Shown piece after piece: positions 9,415 through 17,124 of a stretch of 64,000 nucleotides of DNA. The notes beneath the pieces were generated by a model. It did not search any database, had not been told where the DNA came from, and saw nothing but the letters and a program-made list of their open reading frames with translations. Made by a program: the position numbers and the translations under genes. The stretch lies in contig CAKRLE010000002.1 of the NCBI GenBank assembly GCA_934359185.1, forward strand, positions 62,001 through 126,000. Direction: 5' to 3'. The stretch is from an uncultured Lachnospira sp. (GTDB lineage Bacteria > Bacillota > Clostridia > Lachnospirales > Lachnospiraceae). How positions within the stretch are numbered: position 1 is the first letter of the stretch; the number at the start of each line of letters is the position of its first letter.

Positions 9415-9664
9415 GGAGTTCGGGAGTCCCAAGGCAGTGAAAGGCTGTGCGGTGCTTTTACTATGCATGGCGTTTTGTCGTGCTGGTCTTAGGATGATGT
9501 CAGGCAAAAGCTAATCCCCCTGCTAAACCGTTCAAGCGTGAGCGCGTTTTTAGCAGGGGGATTTAATAAGCTTTGCCGTGTCATCCTTAGAGCAGCTAGA
9601 CAATTAGACCCAGCGTAGTAAAAGCACCGCACAGCCTTTCACTGCCTTGGGGCTCCCGAACTCC
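9415..9664. repeat. 250-nt fold-back element in the 9312-9693 gap
   Basis: This fills most of the only fully gene-free stretch above 300 bases. The outer arms 9415-9466 and 9613-9664 are inverted copies of 52 bases with two differences, both of which give G-U pairs if the plus strand is RNA. A second pair, 9489-9512 with 9569-9589, matches with small bulges. The innermost stem 9513-9527 with 9549-9563 is a perfect 15 bp, capped by a 5-bp stem (CGTTC with GAGCG). The whole can fold as one long rod. It is clearly richer in G and C than its flanks and contains no convincing reading frame. It sits between two converging genes. It could be a MITE-like mobile element, a structured RNA or a two-way 3'-end barrier. 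No target duplication is obvious. Confidence 0.85.
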
Positions 9665-9693
9665 GTCCGTCATAACCACCCTCCACACCTCAA

Positions 9694-10983
9694 TTAATGT
9701 GTCTTTCTATTTACAAACTCTGTCTTATACTTAGAGTACATAATTTTCTGGCTGTTATACAGGCTGTAATAACCGGAAAGCAGGTAACTTATAGCAATAC
9801 ACAGCATGCAGAATTTAATACTTTCACTACCGAACATTTCGATTGAAAGTATCAGAGATGTAAGTGGACAGTTTGTTACTCCACAGAATACTGATACCAT
9901 TCCGCAAGCAGCACAGAGACCTATAGGAAGTCCAAATATAGGTGCAAGAAAGCTTCCAAGCGTAGCACCGACAAATAATGTAGGAACAATCTCGCCACCC
10001 TTGAATCCGCCGCCTAGAGTTATAGCAGTAAATATCATTTTAAGAAGAAAGGCACACCAGACACTCTGTGTTACAAAGCTTCTTGCAATAACCTCACCAC
10101 CTGCTCCGAGATAATCCGTGGTTCCAGTCAGATATCTTAAAATAATTACAAATATACCTGCAAAAACAATACGTGCATACTGGTTGGGAATGTAAGTATT
10201 ATACAGTGAAGCGGCTTTGTGGAGAATAACACATAGCATAATACTTGCAAGTGCGAATAATACCGCTATAAACATAAGCTTTACGATATTATTTACAGTA
10301 AAAGACGGAAGTATGCCTATATCAAAGTGAGTAGGATGAACGCCTAAAAATGTAGATATACACGAACCGATTATTGCTGATATAGTACAAGGAACAAGTG
10401 CGGCATAGTACATAATTCCTACGCTTATAACTTCCATCGAAAATATAGTTGCAGCAATTGGAGTTCCAAAGAGTGCAGCAAAACATCCACTCATGCCACA
10501 CATTATAAGAACCCTTGTATCTTTTTCATCAAATGAAAAGAATTTTGCAAGCTCATTGCCGATGCATCCACCAATCTGGAGGGCTGCACCCTCTCGTCCG
10601 GCAGAACCGCCACACAGATGGGTAAGAAGTGTTGAAATAATAATAAGGGGAGCAACTTTGCCTGGAACTTCCTCATTAGACTGTATTGCAGTTATAACGA
10701 GATTGGTTCCTTTATTATTCTTATTTCCGGTTACATTGTACAGCAGTACTATTAAAAGACCTGATACTGGCAGTAAAAAAAGAAGCCAGAAATAAGTCTC
10801 ATGAAGGTGTGCTACATAAGAAAGCCCTAATCCGAACAAGGCTCCCACAATACCTACAACAAAACCAGTAAGAACCGATATAGCAAGCCATTTTAGGAAT
10901 GTAAATGCAGCAAGCTGGAAACGCTGTTTTGTAACTCTGTAATAATCTGATTTGAAGAAATTCTTCACTTTATCCCAATACAT
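9694..10983 (-). CDS. ClC-family anion transporter, CLC-F-like
   Basis: 429 residues, hydrophobic throughout with about ten membrane segments, no C-terminal CBS domains. ClC signatures are visible: GGSAGREGAALQIGG (helix F region), FGTPIAATIFSMEV, and GGGFKGGEIVPTLFVGATLG. The forms SAGREG and GGFKGGEIVP resemble the fluoride/proton antiporter branch (CLC-F) more than the chloride-type EriC, but no fluoride riboswitch is seen upstream, so fluoride export is only a suggestion. The ribosome site AGAGGGG precedes the ATG. It lies 50 bp after the CYTH gene on the same strand and may be cotranscribed. Its 3' end faces the fold-back element. Confidence 0.9.
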   Translation of the reverse strand: MYWDKVKNFFKSDYYRVTKQRFQLAAFTFLKWLAISVLTGFVVGIVGALFGLGLSYVAHLHETYFWLLFLLPVSGLLIVLLYNVTGNKNNKGTNLVITAIQSNEEVPGKVAPLIIISTLLTHLCGGSAGREGAALQIGGCIGNELAKFFSFDEKDTRVLIMCGMSGCFAALFGTPIAATIFSMEVISVGIMYYAALVPCTISAIIGSCISTFLGVHPTHFDIGILPSFTVNNIVKLMFIAVLFALASIMLCVILHKAASLYNTYIPNQYARIVFAGIFVIILRYLTGTTDYLGAGGEVIARSFVTQSVWCAFLLKMIFTAITLGGGFKGGEIVPTLFVGATLGSFLAPIFGLPIGLCAACGMVSVFCGVTNCPLTSLILSIEMFGSESIKFCMLCIAISYLLSGYYSLYNSQKIMYSKYKTEFVNRKTH

Positions 10984-11033
10984 TAGATAACCCCTCTGAT
11001 TCCTGTCTTTTAGTATGTTAATTAATTTTAATG

Positions 11034-11483
11034 TTAAAATATCTTTTTGCTCATATTACTGTTGTGATAATCTTTGTTATTAGTAACATCCTCAGTAAAC
11101 CAGTCTGGGGCAATGTAGGAATCAGCATCTTCAATGCTGTCAAATTCAACTTCAGCAAGAATAGTTCCTGAAAATACTCCATCAAATATATCAAGTTCAA
11201 TAGTATGACCCATTCCGTCTGGGATTTCATATCTGTGCTTGGTTATGATATTGCCATCAGATTTTTTGATAAGATGTTCATATGATTCCTGTGTGAGTGG
11301 AAGGTTATATTCCTCACGTGCCATCATGCCTTTGCCTTTGTAAGTAAGATAATAATCATCATTATCCTTTCTTACACGCACAACAGGATTAGTTGAGAGG
11401 TAGCCCTGCTCAATAATTCTGCATGGATATGATGAAAGGTTATCTGGTATATTTGATACAAGAAATTTGCGTTCGATTTCCAT
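11034..11483 (-). CDS. CYTH-domain protein (triphosphate tunnel metalloenzyme)
   Basis: 149 residues, one domain. It begins with the family signature EIERKFLV and has the alternating charged strand pattern lining the tunnel: VRVRKDNDDYYLTYKGKG, KHRYEIP, ELDIFDG and AEVEFDS. Such bacterial proteins hydrolyse inorganic triphosphate or related triphosphates with a divalent metal; the true substrate here is unknown. The upstream GGGA ribosome site is weak. It sits between hup and the ClC gene on the minus strand. Confidence 0.9.
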   Translation of the reverse strand: MEIERKFLVSNIPDNLSSYPCRIIEQGYLSTNPVVRVRKDNDDYYLTYKGKGMMAREEYNLPLTQESYEHLIKKSDGNIITKHRYEIPDGMGHTIELDIFDGVFSGTILAEVEFDSIEDADSYIAPDWFTEDVTNNKDYHNSNMSKKIF

Positions 11484-11542
11484 AGTTTTAAATCCCTATT
11501 TAATAGTTAGAATTTTGAAAATAAGATAGTTAAAATAAGAAT

Positions 11543-11570
11543 GACCATGAATGAATTAACATACATGGTC
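11543..11570 (-). terminator. probable terminator after hup
   Basis: GACCATGAATG and CATACATGGTC pair over 10 of 11 bases around AATTAA. On the minus strand it is followed by a moderately T-rich run (ATTCTTATTTT). It is the only stem between hup and the CYTH gene. Confidence 0.6.
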
Positions 11571-11601
11571 TTTTATCTTATCTGTTATTTACTGATATTA
11601 A

Positions 11602-11877
11602 TTACTTGTTAACAGCATCCTTTAAAGCTTTACCAGCCTTGAACTTAGGAGCAGTGCAGGCTGCGATTTTGATTTCTTTGCCTGTCTGTGGATTCTTGCC
11701 AGTTCTTGCAGCTCTCTTAGATGTCTCAAATGTACCAAAGCCTACAAGCTGGATTTTCTCACCCTTCTGTAATTCTTCTGATACAGTGTCAACAAAAGCC
11801 TTAAGAGCCTTCTCAGCATCCTTCTTAGATAATTCAGACTTTTCAGCAATAGCTGCAACTAATTCAGTCTTGTTCAT
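11602..11877 (-). CDS. hup: HU-family DNA-binding protein
   Basis: 91 residues, the standard HU length. [25 protein letters not shown] forms the helical base, [21 protein letters not shown] is the DNA-binding arm with the conserved RxGxNPxTG, and the end is [13 protein letters not shown]. It bends and compacts DNA as a dimer. AAGGAGGG lies just before the start and a strong promoter is seen at 11920-11948, consistent with an abundant protein. Confidence 0.97.
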   Translation of the reverse strand: MNKTELVAAIAEKSELSKKDAEKALKAFVDTVSEELQKGEKIQLVGFGTFETSKRAARTGKNPQTGKEIKIAACTAPKFKAGKALKDAVNK

Positions 11878-11919
11878 AGATAAAAACCCTCCTTAAATTG
11901 TAAAAATACATATAAACTA

Positions 11920-11948
11920 TTTATACAACCCACAAGGGCGTTTGTCAA
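11920..11948 (-). promoter_or_regulatory. hup promoter (near-consensus)
   Basis: Read on the minus strand: TTGACA (11948-11943), 17-base spacer, TATAAA (11925-11920). It lies only six bases beyond the end of the ABC-F gene and 43 bases before the hup start. Confidence 0.8.
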
Positions 11949-11953
11949 CTAAA

Positions 11954-13903
11954 TTACGATAATTCTAATGAGAGTTGCTCCCATTCATCATACAGTTCTG
12001 CCAGTTCAGTATCAAGCGCCTCTTTTTCTTTGTGGAGTTCCATTAATCTGCCAGTATTGCTTGCTATCTCTGGATTTTGATATTCGTCATCAATCGCCTG
12101 GGTACGTTCTTCTATAACAGCAATCCGTTCCTCGACTTTTGCAAGCCTGTTTTTAAGTTTTTTGAGCCTTGCCTGTTCTTCCTTGGAAGCAAGCCAGCTT
12201 TCTTTAGTGTTTGTCTGTGGAACAGAGGCATCAGACTCTGTAACATTTTTAGGCATATTGGAATTGGCTGCGGCCTCCTTAAGTGCCAGTGGTGTTAGTA
12301 TGTCCTTCTTTTCGAGATAATAGTCATAATTGCCAACATAATTAACAATTGTGTTTCCGGTAAGCTCGATGATTCTTGTTGCGGTAGTGTTGATAAAGTA
12401 TCTGTCGTGGGAAACATACAATACGGTACCTGTATAGCTGTTAAGTGCGTTTTCAAGAATTTCCTTGGAGGTTATGTCAAGGTGGTTAGTCGGCTCATCT
12501 AAAATTAGCAGATTGGCATTGGAAAGCATAAGCTTAGCAAGGGATACACGTCCCTTTTCGCCACCTGATAAGTCGCGTATATATTTAAATACGTCATCAC
12601 CTGTAAACAGGAATGCTGCAAGAGTATTCCGTATTCTGGTATTATTAAGCTCAGGGTATGAATCCTGGATTTCTTCAAATAATGTTTTATCAGGGTCAAG
12701 AACATGGTGTTCCTGGTCATAGTAACCTATCTCTACATTGGATCCCAACTCGACAACACCGCTGTCAGCAGGAATAATGTTGTTGATTATTTTAAGGATA
12801 GTTGTCTTTCCTGTTCCATTGTTGCCGATAAGAGCTATGCGCTCTCCCTTTTTAATATCAAATGATATATTGTTAAACAGATTTTTATTGTCAAACGATT
12901 TTGAAAGTCCTGTTATTGTAAGAACATCGTTGCCGCTCTCAACGGAAGGTTCAAGCTTAATGTTCATTTTATCATTTAATTCAACAGGCTTTTCTAGAAT
13001 TTCAATTTTATCAAGCATTTTTTCACGGCTTTCAGCACGCTTAATAGATTTCTCGCGGTTAAACTGCTTTAACTTGGTTATAACCTCTTCCTGATGCTTG
13101 ATTTCACGCTGCTGGTTAAGATATGCTTTAAGCTGCATATTCCTAAGGATTGCTTTTTTAGCAGCATAATCTGTGTAATTGCCAGAAAATGTTGTCACAG
13201 TTCCGTTGTCAATCTCAATAACTTTGCCAACTATTTTATCAAGGAAATATCTGTCGTGGGCAACTATGATTACGCTTCCTTTGTAATCTGAAAGATATGA
13301 TTCAAGCCATGCGATTGAATTCATGTCAAGGTGGTTGGTAGGCTCATCTAACATGATTATATCTGGTTTTGATAACAGTAATTTACTTAAAGCTACACGG
13401 GTTTTTTGTCCACCAGAAAGAGTATTTACATTAAGGTCAAAGTCATTTTCTTCAAATCCGAGACCTTTGAGGACACCTGTAACTTCACTTCTGTAGGCAT
13501 AACCATTTAAAAGCTCAAATTCGTGTGTAAGTTTAGTATATCGTTCCATAAGCTCATTAAGAGCGTCGCCAGATACGTTGTTCATCTGTTCTTCCATTTT
13601 TCTTATGGAAGCTTCCATATCTAATATATCTTTTCTTGTTGAGAGTACTTCGTTGTATATTGTACTGTCAGAAGAAAGATTCTGGTGCTGTGCAAGATAT
13701 CCAAATGTTGAATCCTTTGCAAATGCAATATCTCCACTGTCAGCAGGAAGTTCTCCGACTATAATTTTTAGGAGAGTTGATTTACCAGCGCCATTGATTC
13801 CGATGATGGCAGCTTTTTCCCTGTCCTCTATATTAAAAGTAGCATCCTTTATTATGACATCTGTTCCAAAGGATTTGCTTATATGACTGCATGATAAAAC
13901 CAT
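11954..13903 (-). CDS. ABC-F family ATPase (ribosome-associated type)
   Basis: 649 residues with two ABC ATPase domains in one chain and no membrane segments. First domain: Walker A GINGAGKST, signature LSGGQKTR, Walker B IIMLDEPTNHLD. Second: GNNGTGKTT, LSGGEKGR, LLILDEPTNHLD. A charged linker of about 80 residues (the P-site tRNA-interacting motif region) lies between them, and a long Glu/Lys coiled coil closes the C-terminus. ABC-F proteins act on the ribosome; some give antibiotic resistance, but nothing here shows that. The ATG at 13903 is chosen because MVLSCSHISKSFG is the usual N-terminus and GAGGAT lies before it; an in-frame upstream ATG would add 28 unlikely residues. Confidence 0.92.
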   Translation of the reverse strand: MVLSCSHISKSFGTDVIIKDATFNIEDREKAAIIGINGAGKSTLLKIIVGELPADSGDIAFAKDSTFGYLAQHQNLSSDSTIYNEVLSTRKDILDMEASIRKMEEQMNNVSGDALNELMERYTKLTHEFELLNGYAYRSEVTGVLKGLGFEENDFDLNVNTLSGGQKTRVALSKLLLSKPDIIMLDEPTNHLDMNSIAWLESYLSDYKGSVIIVAHDRYFLDKIVGKVIEIDNGTVTTFSGNYTDYAAKKAILRNMQLKAYLNQQREIKHQEEVITKLKQFNREKSIKRAESREKMLDKIEILEKPVELNDKMNIKLEPSVESGNDVLTITGLSKSFDNKNLFNNISFDIKKGERIALIGNNGTGKTTILKIINNIIPADSGVVELGSNVEIGYYDQEHHVLDPDKTLFEEIQDSYPELNNTRIRNTLAAFLFTGDDVFKYIRDLSGGEKGRVSLAKLMLSNANLLILDEPTNHLDITSKEILENALNSYTGTVLYVSHDRYFINTTATRIIELTGNTIVNYVGNYDYYLEKKDILTPLALKEAAANSNMPKNVTESDASVPQTNTKESWLASKEEQARLKKLKNRLAKVEERIAVIEERTQAIDDEYQNPEIASNTGRLMELHKEKEALDTELAELYDEWEQLSLELS

Positions 13904-14012
13904 TGTATCCTCATTTCTACGCACTTTTAATAATATTGGTATTGTCTGTGTAAGGTGCGCACACACATATCTAACATAGTTTATCAATAAATTACATATT
14001 TTGCAAAGGTTT

Positions 14013-14041
14013 TTGACTTTAAGACATTTATGTTATACAAT
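14013..14041 (+). promoter_or_regulatory. DEAD-box helicase promoter
   Basis: TTGACT at 14013-14018 and TACAAT at 14036-14041, spacer 17, giving a leader of about 50 bases before the preferred start. Confidence 0.6.
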
Positions 14042-14100
14042 AGAAAAATTGCGGGCAATAAAAAGATAGTATGCGGATGCATTACAGAATGGAGAATAAT

Positions 14101-15708
14101 TTGAGATTTGAAGAATTTGAGATAGACGAAAGAATTTTAAGAGCGGTAGAGGATATGGGATTTGAGGAGGCATCACCGATTCAGGCACAGGCGATACCAG
14201 AGCTTCTTGCTGGGAAAGATGTTATTGGACAGGCACAGACTGGAACAGGTAAGACTGCTGCATATTCAATTCCACTGCTTATGAGCATAAAGCCAGAAAT
14301 TAAAAAGCCACAGGCAGTTGTGCTGTGTCCTACAAGAGAGCTTGCTATACAGGTTGCAGACGAGATAAGAAAGCTTGCAAAGTATATGAGTGATATCAAG
14401 GTGCTTCCTGTATATGGCGGACAGGAGATAGTAAAGCAGATTAAGTCATTAAAGAATGGTGTCCAGATTATAGTTGGAACACCAGGACGTGTCATGGATC
14501 ATATGAGAAGAAAGACTGTTAAGTTTGATGAAATAAAGATGGTCGTATTGGATGAGGCAGATGAGATGCTTGATATGGGATTCCGCGAGGATATGGAGAC
14601 TATTCTTTCAGGAACTCCAGATGAAAGGCAGACAGTAATGTTTTCTGCAACAATGCCTAAGCCTATCTTAGATATTGCAGGACGTTTCCAGAACGATCCA
14701 TATATGATTAAGGTTGTAAGAAAGGAACTGACAGTTGAGAATATTGAGCAGTTTTATTATGAAGTAAGACCTAAGAATAAGCCAGAACTTCTATGCAGGC
14801 TTATTGATATATATAATCCTAAGCTCTCGGTTGTATTCTGTAATACAAAAAGACAGGTCGATGAGCTTATATCAGAGCTTAAAGGCAGAGGCTATTTTGC
14901 GGATGGAATACACGGTGATATGAAGCAGCAACAGAGAGACAGAGTTATGTCTGATTTCAGGAGTGGGAAAACTGAGATTCTTATTGCTACAGATGTTGCA
15001 GCAAGAGGTATTGATGTAGATGACGTCGATGTGGTATTTAACTATGACCTTCCGCAGGACGAGGAATATTATGTACACCGTATCGGAAGAACTGGAAGAG
15101 CCGGAAGAGAGGGCGTTGCATTATCATTTGTGTCTGGAAAGGAAGCTTACAAGCTTAAAGAGATAGAAAGATACTGCAAGACTAAGATTAAGGCAAAACC
15201 GGTTCCTTCAATGGATGACGTTAAGAACACACTTATTGAAGGTGTGTTTAATCAGATTAGACAGACTGTTGAAGAGGGTGGCCTGTCAGAAATGGTTGAG
15301 TATATAGAAAATCAGCTCAATATTGAAGATTACACTTGTATGGATATGGCGGCAGCTCTTCTTAAAATGCATCTGGGTGACAGCCTTAAGGACAGAATGG
15401 AAGTTGAGACTGTGCATTATGACCTTGAAGCTGACAGACATGGCATGGTACGATTGTTTATCAATGTCGGCAAGAAAGATAAAATTAAGCCTGGTAATAT
15501 TCTCGGTGCAATTGCAGGAGAAACTGGAATTCCAGGAAAACTGGTTGGTTCAATAGATATGCTTGATAATTATACATTTGTAGAAGTTCCATCCAAGTAT
15601 GCAGACAGAGTGCTTGATGCAATGAAAAATGTGTCAATAAACGGCAGGGCTGTCAATATGGAGAAAGCCACAGGTGCAGGAAAAAAGAAAAAGAAAAGAC
15701 GCTTTTGA
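14101..15708 (+). CDS. DEAD-box ATP-dependent RNA helicase with DbpA-type RNA-binding domain
   Basis: About 535 residues. Core motifs: Q motif (ASPIQAQAIP), AQTGTGKT, PTRELA, GTPGR, DEAD (VLDEADEMLD), SAT, ATDVAARGID and HRIGRTGRAG. The last 75 residues match the DbpA/CsdA C-terminal RNA-binding domain (RLFINVGKKDKIKPG to INGRAVNME), followed by a basic tail KKKKKRRF. Cold-shock and ribosome-assembly roles are known for the family. TTG at 14101 is preferred because GGAG (14091-14094) is six bases before it; ATG at 14071 and 14089 are in frame but have poor ribosome sites. The stop codon overlaps the -35 box of rex. Confidence 0.92.
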   Translation: MRFEEFEIDERILRAVEDMGFEEASPIQAQAIPELLAGKDVIGQAQTGTGKTAAYSIPLLMSIKPEIKKPQAVVLCPTRELAIQVADEIRKLAKYMSDIKVLPVYGGQEIVKQIKSLKNGVQIIVGTPGRVMDHMRRKTVKFDEIKMVVLDEADEMLDMGFREDMETILSGTPDERQTVMFSATMPKPILDIAGRFQNDPYMIKVVRKELTVENIEQFYYEVRPKNKPELLCRLIDIYNPKLSVVFCNTKRQVDELISELKGRGYFADGIHGDMKQQQRDRVMSDFRSGKTEILIATDVAARGIDVDDVDVVFNYDLPQDEEYYVHRIGRTGRAGREGVALSFVSGKEAYKLKEIERYCKTKIKAKPVPSMDDVKNTLIEGVFNQIRQTVEEGGLSEMVEYIENQLNIEDYTCMDMAAALLKMHLGDSLKDRMEVETVHYDLEADRHGMVRLFINVGKKDKIKPGNILGAIAGETGIPGKLVGSIDMLDNYTFVEVPSKYADRVLDAMKNVSINGRAVNMEKATGAGKKKKKRRF

Positions 15709-15733
15709 CAAAAAATTAACGCTGGTGTATAAT
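15705..15733 (+). promoter_or_regulatory. rex promoter, perfect sigma-A consensus
   Basis: TTGACA at 15705-15710 and TATAAT at 15728-15733, spacer exactly 17. The -35 box overlaps the helicase stop codon. Confidence 0.85.
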
Positions 15734-15754
15734 CAATAGCAACAGTTAAAATTT

Positions 15755-15771
15755 TGTAAAAGTAATTTACA
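15755..15771 (+). promoter_or_regulatory. possible Rex operator (autoregulation)
   Basis: TGTAAA, five bases, TTTACA: a perfect dyad that would lie about 15 bases after the transcription start of rex. Rex sites have the form TTGT-A-A spaced by a few bases from the inverted copy, so this is a plausible but unproven self-repression site. Confidence 0.35.
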
Positions 15772-15809
15772 TAGTTTTCGTATATGTATATTTTGAAGTG
15801 AGGATTATG

Positions 15810-16451
15810 ATGGAAGAAAAGAATAAAAAGATATCTTCAGCAGTTATAAGAAGACTGCCAAGATATTACAGATATCTTGGTGAGCTTATAGAAAGTGATG
15901 TCCAGAGAATCTCATCTAAAGAGCTCAGCGTCAAGATGAAAGTTACTGCATCACAGATAAGACAGGATCTCAATAACTTTGGTGGATTTGGACAGCAGGG
16001 ATATGGATATAATGTTAAATATCTTTATGATGAGATTGGTAAAATCCTGGGACTTGACAGAGTACATAATATGATTATCATTGGTGCAGGTAATATGGGT
16101 CAGGCACTTGTGAATTCCGGTGATTTTGCAAAGAGAGGATTTATCATTAAGGGTGTATTTGATAATAATCCTAAGATACAGGGATGCAATATTGGCAGTA
16201 TAACTGTGTCATCTATGGATGATTTGGTTGATTTTATTAAGACTAACAATATTGAGATAGTTGTGCTTACGCTTCCTAAGGAAGCTGCCAAAGAGGTGGC
16301 TAAGATTGTGGTTGATGCAGGGATAAGGGCTATATGGAATTTTGCACATACAGACCTTAATCTTCCGGAGAATGTTATTGTAGAGAATGTTCACTTGTCA
16401 GAAAGTCTTATGAGACTTTCTTATACAATTGCGAATAATGAGAATATGTAG
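15810..16451 (+). CDS. rex: redox-sensing transcriptional repressor Rex
   Basis: About 213 residues. An N-terminal winged helix (SSAVIRRLPRYYRYLGEL, ELSVKMKVTASQIRQDLNNFGGFGQQGYGY) is followed by a Rossmann domain with the NAD(H) loop GAGNMGQAL and the typical NFAHTDLNLPENVIVENVHLSESL end. Rex senses the NADH/NAD+ ratio and controls fermentation genes. GAGG at 15800-15803 is six bases from the ATG at 15810; the ATG at 15807 is an alternative. It has its own promoter and terminator. Confidence 0.96.
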   Translation: MEEKNKKISSAVIRRLPRYYRYLGELIESDVQRISSKELSVKMKVTASQIRQDLNNFGGFGQQGYGYNVKYLYDEIGKILGLDRVHNMIIIGAGNMGQALVNSGDFAKRGFIIKGVFDNNPKIQGCNIGSITVSSMDDLVDFIKTNNIEIVVLTLPKEAAKEVAKIVVDAGIRAIWNFAHTDLNLPENVIVENVHLSESLMRLSYTIANNENM

Positions 16452-16458
16452 TAAAATG

Positions 16459-16489
16459 TAGTGTGCCTTTAACAGGCACACTATTTTTT
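16459..16489 (+). terminator. rho-independent terminator after rex
   Basis: TAGTGTGCC and GGCACACTA form a perfect 9-bp stem around TTTAACA, followed by six T. Confidence 0.92.
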
Positions 16490-16508
16490 GGATAGGGAGG
16501 AAATTCTT

Positions 16509-17108
16509 GTGGCAGAGATTACATATGACAAATTAAAAGACAATAATGCTATTAGGAATATCCCTGTGCTTACATTGGATCAGCGTTGGTATCAGCTTGT
16601 TCCAGAGGTGAGCAAGACGGATGAGATTAAGTTTTGGGAAAAGCGTGTTAATGAACTGCTTAAAAGGCAGGGACAGGTTAATGATGATCTGAATGAAGTC
16701 AGGAAAATCAAGGCACAGCTTATACAGACTGTTGTTAACAGCATGGAAGAAGATGACAGTCCTAAGCATCAGAAAAAGATGAACCAGAGCCAGCGCCTTA
16801 TAAGGGAGGCTAAGGAAAAGATATCATCCCTGGAAAATGAGGGACAGGAGCTTCCGTCACAGCTGGCAGAGGCAAACAGAAAGCTTCTGGTTGAAACTGT
16901 GAAGATGTGTTATCACAGAATTAATGAAAATAATAATGATCTTGAAGTGCTTAATAAGTGGATTGATGAGACAAGAATCAAGTTAAAGAAAAATCTTCTT
17001 ATAAAACAGGATAAAGAGAACATTAATGAGGCATTATATACAGGGATGCATTCGATATTTGGTGCAGAGATGATGGGTGCTTTGGACAGGATTAATGAAG
17101 AGGAATAG
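16509..17108 (+). CDS. coiled-coil protein of unknown function
   Basis: 199 residues from GTG 16509, which follows AGGGAGG (16494-16500); an in-frame TTG at 16488 falls in the T run of the rex terminator and is rejected. The sequence is almost wholly helical and charged, with heptad-like stretches from about residue 40 to 170 (FWEKRVNELLKRQGQVNDDL, REAKEKISSLENEGQELP, NRKLLVETVKMCYHRINEN). No signal peptide, membrane segment or enzyme motif. It ends 16 bp before the NAD(P)HX repair gene, so the two are probably one transcript. I do not recognise a family. Confidence 0.8.
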   Translation: MAEITYDKLKDNNAIRNIPVLTLDQRWYQLVPEVSKTDEIKFWEKRVNELLKRQGQVNDDLNEVRKIKAQLIQTVVNSMEEDDSPKHQKKMNQSQRLIREAKEKISSLENEGQELPSQLAEANRKLLVETVKMCYHRINENNNDLEVLNKWIDETRIKLKKNLLIKQDKENINEALYTGMHSIFGAEMMGALDRINEEE

Positions 17109-17124
17109 ATAGAGGGAAAGATAG

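Noticed and set aside
9312..9693. Protein gene or group II intron in the fold-back gap
   Set aside because: No frame of useful length with a ribosome site, and no intron reverse transcriptase or domain V-like stem.
15721..15733. Shared CTGGTG before the -10 boxes of rex and the 88-residue peptide gene as a common regulator site
   Set aside because: Only two cases and a short motif; chance or extended -10 preference explains it.
16488..16508. TTG start for the coiled-coil gene
   Set aside because: It lies in the T run of the rex terminator; the GTG at 16509 has AGGGAGG.
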